Below, one piece after another: positions 6,549-11,885 of a DNA stretch of 11,885 nucleotides (position 1 is the first letter of the stretch; each line of letters opens with the position of its first letter). Origin of the DNA: Pseudomonadota bacterium (GTDB lineage Bacteria > Pseudomonadota > Alphaproteobacteria > Sphingomonadales > Sphingomonadaceae); the NCBI GenBank assembly GCA_023386135.1, contig JAEWKG010000147.1:1-11885 (forward strand), written 5' to 3'. The position numbers were made by a program, and so were the translations under genes. Below the pieces are notes generated by a model that saw only the letters and a program-made list of their open reading frames with translations, was not told where the DNA came from and did not search any database.

Positions 6549-7319
6549 ATGGCCACTGCATCCACTATCGCGAACGACACCATGCCCGAAGGCGAGTGGG
6601 CCGCGCGGGTCGATCTGGCTGCCGCTTACCGGCTGGTCGCGCTGCATGGCTGGGATGACCTCATCTTCACGCACCTTTCGGCGCGGGTGCCGGGGCCTGA
6701 GCATCATTTCCTGATCAATCCCTACGACATGATGTTCGAGGAAATTACCGCGAGCTCGCTGGTCAAGATCGACGTCGACGGCAATCCGGTCGGCAAGAGC
6801 GAGCATCCGGTCAATCCGGCCGGCTTCACCATCCACTCGGCAATCCACATGGCACGCGAAGATGCGCACGCGGTGATGCACCTCCATACCCCGCACGGTC
6901 AGGCGGTTTCGGCGATGGAGTGGGGGCTGCTGCCGCACACGCAGACCGCGATGATCGCGTCGCACGACGTCGCGTACCACGACTACGAAGGCATCGCGAC
7001 CGACCTGGAAGAGCGCGAGCGGCTGGTCGCTGACTTAGGCACCAAGAACGCGATGATCCTGCGCAACCACGGCACGCTGACCGTGGGCGAGAGCGTCGCC
7101 GCGTGCTTCCTGAGGCTCTATTTCCTCGAGCGCGCGTGCGAGGCGCAGGTGCACATGCTCGCCGCGGGGCGCGAGAACCTCAACAACCCGCCGCAGGGCA
7201 CGCCCGAGAAGGTCGAGATCCAGAGCAATCCCAAAGGCATGGGTGCGCTGGCGCAGGCGCTGGCGTGGCCCGCGCTGCTGCGCAAGCTCGACCGGATCGA
7301 CACCTCCTACCGCAACTGA
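6549..7319 (+). CDS. Class II aldolase/adducin family protein
   Basis: This 256-residue protein has the class II aldolase fold, as in fuculose-1-phosphate aldolase, ribulose-5-phosphate 4-epimerase and adducin heads. The zinc-binding histidines are visible in MHLHTPHG (H111, H113) and LRNHG (H174), and HSAIHMARED (96-105) is the usual preceding helix. The protein resembles the bacterial 'class II aldolase/adducin domain' group, whose substrates are mostly unknown; I cannot say whether it is an aldolase, an epimerase or a decarboxylase. The ATG at 6549 has GAGGA at 6538-6542. It lies 53 bp after frmA on the same strand without a visible terminator, so co-transcription is likely. A link to formaldehyde or aldehyde metabolism is possible but only suggested by position. 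Its last 13 bp overlap the end of eda on the opposite strand. Confidence 0.92.
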   Translation: MATASTIANDTMPEGEWAARVDLAAAYRLVALHGWDDLIFTHLSARVPGPEHHFLINPYDMMFEEITASSLVKIDVDGNPVGKSEHPVNPAGFTIHSAIHMAREDAHAVMHLHTPHGQAVSAMEWGLLPHTQTAMIASHDVAYHDYEGIATDLEERERLVADLGTKNAMILRNHGTLTVGESVAACFLRLYFLERACEAQVHMLAAGRENLNNPPQGTPEKVEIQSNPKGMGALAQALAWPALLRKLDRIDTSYRN

Positions 7320-7915
7320 GCGGCCTCGCGCGCGAGCGCTTCGATCCGCGCCGGATCGGGCGCTCCCACCGGGGCGACCCAGCTGCCGCCGACACACAGC
7401 ACCGGCTCGAGCGCGAGCCAATCGCTGGCGGTTTCGCGGGTGATCCCGCCGGTGGGACAGAAGCACACCTGACCGAACGGCGCGGCGAGTGCCTTCAAGG
7501 CGGGAATGCCGCCCGCCGCGGTGGCGGGGAAAAACTTGAAGTGGGTGAGGCCCATGTCGAGCCCGCGCATGATGTCGCCGGCGGTGGCAATGCCGGGCAG
7601 GAACGGCACGCCGCTGGCGATGGCCGCGCGGCCGAGATTCTCGGTCAGGCCCGGCGAAACGATGAACTCCGCGCCCGCTTCCAGTGCTTCTTCGAGCTGC
7701 GCCGGACCGGTCACCGTGCCCGCGCCGACAAGCGCACCTTCGACAGTCTTCATGGCGCGGATCGCGTCCAGCGCGGCGGGGGTGCGTAGGGTCACTTCGA
7801 GCACCGGCAGGCCGCCCGCGACCAACGCCTCGGCGAGCGGCACGGCGTGGGCGACGTCGTCGATCACGATCACCGGGATCACCGGCGCGGTGCGCATGAT
7901 CGTGCCGATCTCCAT
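7307..7915 (-). CDS. eda: 2-dehydro-3-deoxyphosphogluconate (KDPG) aldolase
   Basis: This 202-residue class I aldolase splits 2-keto-3-deoxy-6-phosphogluconate into pyruvate and glyceraldehyde-3-phosphate, the last step of the Entner-Doudoroff pathway. The catalytic Glu and Arg are in EVTLRT (E40, R44). GAGTV is at 64-68, and the Schiff-base lysine is K127 in HFKFFPA. The phosphate-binding PTGGI (154-158) and VGGSWV (175-180) loops are present. I chose the ATG at 7915 because it overlaps the edd stop as TGATG; the GTG one codon upstream is possible but less likely. Being last in zwf-edd-eda, it is translationally coupled to edd. Its stop lies inside the class II aldolase gene of the opposite strand. 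The length is usual for the family. Confidence 0.97.
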   Translation of the reverse strand: MEIGTIMRTAPVIPVIVIDDVAHAVPLAEALVAGGLPVLEVTLRTPAALDAIRAMKTVEGALVGAGTVTGPAQLEEALEAGAEFIVSPGLTENLGRAAIASGVPFLPGIATAGDIMRGLDMGLTHFKFFPATAAGGIPALKALAAPFGQVCFCPTGGITRETASDWLALEPVLCVGGSWVAPVGAPDPARIEALAREAAQLR

Positions 7916-9729
7916 CACAAGTCTCCCACGGCGAGCATCGCGCTGGCACCGTGTTCGGCCGAGTCGGCGCGATCGCGGAACATCGCGAACAGTTCACGGC
8001 CCACGCCGTGGAGGTCTTCGCGCATCGCCGCGGCTTCGCGAGCGGCGAGGTCGGCGGTGGTGGTGAGCACGCCCTCCTCGGCCGCCAGGCGGATGATATC
8101 GCCGTCGCGGAGGCGGGCGAGCGGACCGCCGCCGAGAGCCTCGGGCGTACAGTGGATTGCGGCCGGCACCTTGCCACTGGCACCGCTCATCCGCCCGTCG
8201 GTGACGAGCGCGACGCGGTAGCCACGGTCCTGCAGCACGCCGAGCACGGGGGTCAGCTTGTGCAGTTCGGGCATGCCGTTGGCTTGCGGGCCCTGGAAGC
8301 GGACGACCACGACCACGTCGCGGTCGAGTTCACCGTTCGCGAAGGCCTGCGCTACCCCAACCTGGTCGTCGAACACGCGGCACGGCGCCTCGATCGTCCA
8401 GCGCTCGGGATCGACCGCGCTGGTCTTGAAGCAGGCCCGGCCAAGATTGCCCTCGACCAGCCGCATCCCGCCTTCGGGGGCGAAGGGGGCCGAGGCGCCG
8501 CGCAGGATCGTCTCGTCGCCGCTCGGCCCGGGATCGCGCCAGGCGAGCTCCTCGCCGTCGAGCCAGGGTTCGAGCGCGTAGGCGCCGAGGTCCTCGCCGT
8601 GGACGGTCATGATGTCGCGGTGAATCAGCCCCGCGTCGAGCAGCTCGCGCACCACGAAGCCGAGGCCCCCGGCGGCCTGGAAGTGGTTCACGTCGTCCGC
8701 GCCATTGGGATAGACCCGCGCGAGCAACGGCACCGCAGCGCTCAGTTCGGCCATGTCGTTCCAGTCGATCTGCACCCCGGCGGCGCGGGCAAAAGCGGGG
8801 ATATGCAGCGCGTGGTTGGTCGAGCCGCCCGTCGCCAGCAAGCCGACGGTGGCGTTGACCACCGCCTTTTCGTCGACGCATTTGGCCAGCGGGCGGTAGT
8901 CGTTGCTCATCCGCGTGATCGCCGCCAGCCGGTGGACCGAGGCGCGGGTCAGCGCCTGGCGCAGCGGCGTGCCCGGATTGATGAACGCCGCGCCGGGAAG
9001 CGACAGGCCCATAAGGTCGAGCATCATCTGGTTCGAATTGGCGGTGCCGTAGAACGTGCAAACGCCCGCCGAGTGATAGCTCGCCGCCTCGCTTTCGAGG
9101 AGCTCGGCACGGGTCGCCTTGCCCTCGGCATAAAGCTGGCGGACGCGCTGCTTTTCCTTGTTCGAGATGCCGGTCGGCATCGCGCCGGCGGAAAAGAACA
9201 TCGTCGGCAGGTAGCCGAACCGCAGGCCGCCGATCAGCAAACCTGGCACGATCTTGTCGCACATGCCGAGCATCGCGACCGCGTCGTACATCGAATGGCT
9301 GAGGCTGACCGCGGTCGAGAGCGCAATGACATCGCGGCTGAACAGCGACAGCTCCATGCCGTCGGTGCCCTGCGTCACCCCGTCGCACATCGCGGGGGTC
9401 GCACCAGCGACTTGGCACGTCGCACCCACCTCGCGCGCCCACACCTTCATCTGCGGCGGGTAGGCGCCGAACGGCTGGTGTGCGGAGATCGTGTCGTTGT
9501 AGGCGGTGACGATGCCGATGTTCGGCCCCGCGCGGGTAGCGATCGAGGGCTTGTCCTCCGCGCTCGCGGCGAACCCGTGCGCGAGGTTGGAGCAGGCCAG
9601 CGCGGTGTTGCGGTCGGCATGCCGGTCGCCCTCACGCTCCATCAGGTCGAGGTAGCGGCGGCGGCTGTCGGCCGAACGCTCGACAATCCGCCGGGTGACA
9701 CGGTGGACGGTGTCGTGGAGATCACTCAT
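7915..9729 (-). CDS. edd: 6-phosphogluconate dehydratase
   Basis: This 604-residue IlvD/Edd-family enzyme dehydrates 6-phosphogluconate to KDPG using an iron-sulfur cluster. Three cysteines sit in the conserved cluster-binding contexts: C115 in TPAMCDGVTQG, C157 in GMCDKIVPG and C224 in GVCTFYGTANSNQ. The length and the N-terminal region, with IGIVTAYND near residue 71, fit Edd rather than the shorter dihydroxy-acid dehydratase IlvD. The neighbours zwf and eda settle the choice. The ATG at 9729 lies inside the end of zwf (8-bp overlap), and the stop overlaps the eda start by one base, so the three genes are translated together. As an oxygen-sensitive iron-sulfur enzyme, it is the step of this pathway most open to oxidative damage (known of the family). 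Confidence 0.98.
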   Translation of the reverse strand: MSDLHDTVHRVTRRIVERSADSRRRYLDLMEREGDRHADRNTALACSNLAHGFAASAEDKPSIATRAGPNIGIVTAYNDTISAHQPFGAYPPQMKVWAREVGATCQVAGATPAMCDGVTQGTDGMELSLFSRDVIALSTAVSLSHSMYDAVAMLGMCDKIVPGLLIGGLRFGYLPTMFFSAGAMPTGISNKEKQRVRQLYAEGKATRAELLESEAASYHSAGVCTFYGTANSNQMMLDLMGLSLPGAAFINPGTPLRQALTRASVHRLAAITRMSNDYRPLAKCVDEKAVVNATVGLLATGGSTNHALHIPAFARAAGVQIDWNDMAELSAAVPLLARVYPNGADDVNHFQAAGGLGFVVRELLDAGLIHRDIMTVHGEDLGAYALEPWLDGEELAWRDPGPSGDETILRGASAPFAPEGGMRLVEGNLGRACFKTSAVDPERWTIEAPCRVFDDQVGVAQAFANGELDRDVVVVVRFQGPQANGMPELHKLTPVLGVLQDRGYRVALVTDGRMSGASGKVPAAIHCTPEALGGGPLARLRDGDIIRLAAEEGVLTTTADLAAREAAAMREDLHGVGRELFAMFRDRADSAEHGASAMLAVGDL

Positions 9730-11161
9730 GCCACGTTACTCCATCCCGCTCGGCGAGCGCGATCGCCGCGCTCGGGCCCCAGTTTCCGGCGCCGTAGCTC
9801 TTGGGCTCGAGGCCCGTGTCCGCCCACAGCGCGCGGATGGCATCGACCCATTCCCACTGCGCCTCCACCTCGTCGCGGCGGACGAACAGCGTCTGGTCGC
9901 CTTCGATGAGGTCGAGTAGCAGCCGCTCGTAGGCGATCCGGTGCACCGCGCCCGCCAACGCATCGGGCATCGAGATGTCGAGCGGCACCGGGCGCAGGCG
10001 GATGCCCTCGCGGTCGAGGCCCGGCACCTTGGCCATCAGCGACAGGTGGACGTTCTCTTCGGGCTGGATGCCGATCACGAGCTGGTTGGGCCGCGTCTTC
10101 GCGCCGCGGCCTTCGAAGATCGAGAACGGCACGCAGCGGAACTGGATGACGATCTCGGTGACCCGCTCGGGCAGCCGCTTCCCGGTGCGCAGGTAGAACG
10201 GCACACCCTTCCAACGCCAGTTGTCGACGTGCGCCTTGATCGCGACGAAGGTCTCGGTCGCGCTATCCTTGCCCAGCTCGTCGTCGTAACCCGGCACCGC
10301 CTGGCCAGCGATCGCTCCGGCGCGGTACTGGCCGGTGACCGTCTCGCCCTCCGCCACCTTGCGCAGGGAGCGGAGCACCTTGACCTTCTCGTCGCGCACC
10401 GCAGTGGCGTCGAAGCTGGTCGGCGGCTCCATCGCCACCAGCGCGAGGAGCTGGAGCATGTGGTTCTGCACCATGTCGCGCAGCGCACCGCTGTCGTCGT
10501 AGTAGGCGACGCGGCTTTCGAGCCCGACCGTCTCGGCGACGGTGATCTGCACGTGGTCGATGTAGTTGGCGTTCCAGATCGGCTCGAACATCACGTTGGC
10601 AAAGCGCAGTGCGAGCAGGTTTTGTACCGTCTCCTTGCCGAGATAGTGGTCGATCCGGAAAATCCGGTCCTCGCTGAACGCACTCGCCACCGCGTCGTTG
10701 ATTTCGCGGCTGCTCTCGAGGCTGGTGCCGAGCGGCTTTTCGAGCCCGATGCGCACGTTCTCGCCGGTAAGTCCCGCCGAACGCAGCCCGGCGATCGTCG
10801 GCTCGAACAGGCTCGGCGCGGTGGACAGGAAGATCGCCAGCCCTTCATTGGGCGTGCCGACCTTCTTCGCCAGCGCCTCGAACCCGTCGGTCTTAGAGGC
10901 ATCGAGCGCCTGGTACGACAGACGATTGAGGAAGTCCGCCAATCCGCCTCGCCGCCCCGGGGGGAGATGCTTCTCCAGCGCCGCCCGCGCGAAGCTGCGG
11001 AACTCCGCGTCGGTCATCTCCGACCGCGCGGTGCCGACGATCTTCAGTCCCGGCGCGAGCAACCCGTCATGCGCCAGCGCGCACAGCGATGGCAGCAGCA
11101 TCCGCTGCGACAGGTCGCCGGTCGCACCGAACAGCAGCAGGCGGTCCGCGGAGAACTTCAA
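9722..11161 (-). CDS. zwf: Glucose-6-phosphate 1-dehydrogenase
   Basis: This 479-residue enzyme oxidises glucose-6-phosphate to 6-phosphogluconolactone with NADP+ or NAD+, feeding the Entner-Doudoroff route. The dinucleotide loop is LLLFGATGDLS (8-18). EKPLG is at 141-145, and the active-site signature RIDHYLGKE is at 169-177. I chose the TTG at 11161 as the start because GGAG (11170-11173) lies eight bases upstream and the protein then begins just before the family's conserved nucleotide-binding strand, as in related zwf products. The length is usual. It overlaps edd by 8 bp. The acyl-CoA dehydrogenase gene ends 71 bp upstream on the same strand. The gene for 6-phosphogluconolactonase, often beside zwf in related operons, is absent here. 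Confidence 0.97.
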   Translation of the reverse strand: MKFSADRLLLFGATGDLSQRMLLPSLCALAHDGLLAPGLKIVGTARSEMTDAEFRSFARAALEKHLPPGRRGGLADFLNRLSYQALDASKTDGFEALAKKVGTPNEGLAIFLSTAPSLFEPTIAGLRSAGLTGENVRIGLEKPLGTSLESSREINDAVASAFSEDRIFRIDHYLGKETVQNLLALRFANVMFEPIWNANYIDHVQITVAETVGLESRVAYYDDSGALRDMVQNHMLQLLALVAMEPPTSFDATAVRDEKVKVLRSLRKVAEGETVTGQYRAGAIAGQAVPGYDDELGKDSATETFVAIKAHVDNWRWKGVPFYLRTGKRLPERVTEIVIQFRCVPFSIFEGRGAKTRPNQLVIGIQPEENVHLSLMAKVPGLDREGIRLRPVPLDISMPDALAGAVHRIAYERLLLDLIEGDQTLFVRRDEVEAQWEWVDAIRALWADTGLEPKSYGAGNWGPSAAIALAERDGVTWHE

Positions 11162-11169
11162 GGGCTCAA

Positions 11170-11173
11170 CTCC
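11170..11173 (-). promoter_or_regulatory. Ribosome binding site supporting the TTG start of zwf
   Basis: GGAG on the minus strand lies eight bases before TTG at 11161. The same bases belong to an out-of-frame ATG (11175-11173) that opens a five-codon frame closing at 11158, overlapping the zwf start codon as TTGA. The mini-frame is probably a by-product of the ribosome-binding sequence. Confidence 0.55.
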
Positions 11174-11232
11174 ATGAGAACGGAAGAACGCCTCTTTGCC
11201 GTGGAAGCTCCCTTACGGAAGCACAAGTCGCC

Positions 11233-11885
11233 CTAGTGCCGGAACACCGCCGACATCGATGAATCGTGCGGCCCTTCGCGCACTTCGTTGAGCTCGTTGC
11301 GGCCCACCACCATGTGGTGCACCGCGTCGGGGCCATCGGCGATCCGGAGTGTGCGGGTGTTGGCATACATGCGCGCGAGCGGGGTGTGCTGCGACACGCC
11401 GAGCGCGCCGTACATCTGGATCGCGTCGTCGATGATCTCGCACACGCGCTCGGGCACCATGGCCTTGACCATGTGGATCCAGATGCGTGCCTCGCGGTTG
11501 CCGAGCACGTCCATCGCCTTGGCCGCCTTGAGCACCATCAGGCGCATCGCCTCGATGTCGATGCGTGCGCGGCTGACGATCTCGAGGTTGCCGCCCAACT
11601 GGATGATGGGCTTGCCGAAGGCGACCCGGCTCATGCCTCTGCCGACCATCAGGTCGAGCGCCTTCTCCGCCGAGCCGATCGCGCGCATGCAGTGGTGGAT
11701 GCGGCCGGGCCCGAGGCGGAGCTGGCTGATCTCGAACCCGCGCCCTTCGCCGAGGAGAATGTTGGATGCCGGCACCCGCGCGTTGTTGAAGCGGATATGC
11801 ATGTGGCCGTGCGGCGCGTCGTAGTCGCCGAACACCTGCTGGCCGCCGACGATCTCGACCCCCTCGGTCGGCAGCGGGACCAGGA
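11233..11885 (-). CDS. Acyl-CoA dehydrogenase (ACAD10/11-like), C-terminal part
   Basis: The frame is open from the window edge to a TAG at 11235-11233, giving the last 216 residues; the start lies beyond the window. The visible part covers the end of the middle beta domain (NARVPASNILLGEG, near residue 35-48 of the fragment) and the whole C-terminal helical domain (LGPGRIHHCMRAIG, FGKPIIQLGGN, IQMYGALGVSQHTPLA, then RIADGPDAVH). The FAD-binding MYGALG-like loop and the late DGPDAVH segment are typical of the ACAD10/ACAD11-type branch, in which an Asp stands where short/medium-chain enzymes carry the catalytic Glu (recalled from the family). The enzyme should oxidise acyl-CoA thioesters with electron transfer to ETF. 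It reads in the same direction as zwf, with a 71-bp spacer containing only a small hairpin and no T-run, so read-through into zwf is possible. The exact substrate is unknown. Confidence 0.93.
   Translation of the reverse strand, partial: LVPLPTEGVEIVGGQQVFGDYDAPHGHMHIRFNNARVPASNILLGEGRGFEISQLRLGPGRIHHCMRAIGSAEKALDLMVGRGMSRVAFGKPIIQLGGNLEIVSRARIDIEAMRLMVLKAAKAMDVLGNREARIWIHMVKAMVPERVCEIIDDAIQMYGALGVSQHTPLARMYANTRTLRIADGPDAVHHMVVGRNELNEVREGPHDSSMSAVFRH

Noticed and set aside
7951..9909. Open frame of 652 codons on the plus strand
   Set aside because: It is the mirror of edd, and its protein is an His/Arg/Gly-rich string with no family resemblance. Edd on the other strand has all its cluster cysteines.
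11207..11222. Hairpin (six pairs with one G-U, GTAA loop on the minus strand) between the acyl-CoA dehydrogenase and zwf as a terminator
   Set aside because: The stem is short and no T-run follows it; at most it is a weak RNA structure in the spacer.
9941..11236. Open frame of 431 codons on the plus strand
   Set aside because: It is antisense to zwf, with composition typical of a GC-rich mirror frame and no domain.

Overview
The window looks like a chromosomal segment of a GC-rich alphaproteobacterium, most likely a sphingomonad (Sphingomonadales). The evidence is a TonB-dependent receptor, a complete Entner-Doudoroff gene set (zwf-edd-eda), a glutathione-dependent formaldehyde dehydrogenase, and an envelope gene set built around an LptF/LptG-type permease. 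This placement is an inference from gene content and protein style, not from a marker gene. No RNA gene, insertion sequence, prophage, integrase or CRISPR array was seen, and base composition looks even throughout.

Left part (1-5189): the 3' end of a TonB-dependent receptor gene (+) runs tail-to-tail into a five-gene block on the minus strand. In transcription order the block is: a DUF2334-type polysaccharide deacetylase homologue (5189-4359), an unrecognised polytopic membrane protein (4254-3322), a DUF2141 secreted protein (3341-2814), a GT4 glycosyltransferase (2809-1655) and an LptF/LptG-family permease (1658-513). The last four genes overlap or are separated by only 4 bp, so they are almost certainly one transcription unit. 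Together they encode a sugar-transferring enzyme, a possible sugar or amide editing enzyme, an inner-membrane lipid-extracting permease subunit, an extracytoplasmic small protein and a multi-spanning membrane protein. This is what one would expect of a small pathway that decorates and exports a glycolipid to the outer membrane. It is the most interesting part of the window. Its substrate cannot be read from the sequence.

Middle (5190-7319): a divergent intergenic region carries a very good intrinsic terminator (5290-5317, + strand) placed just upstream of frmA/adhC, which suggests either a small RNA or an attenuated leader. frmA (class III alcohol dehydrogenase) is followed after 53 bp by a class II aldolase/adducin-family gene.

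Right part (7307-11885): on the minus strand lie the tail of an ACAD10/11-like acyl-CoA dehydrogenase (cut by the window edge), then zwf, edd and eda. zwf overlaps edd by 8 bp and edd overlaps eda by 1 bp, so these three are translationally coupled. They convert glucose-6-phosphate through 6-phosphogluconate and KDPG to pyruvate and glyceraldehyde-3-phosphate. The gene for the lactonase step (pgl) is absent from the window. No gene-free stretch exceeds 300 bp; the largest gaps are 193 bp (5190-5382) and 104 bp (4255-4358).
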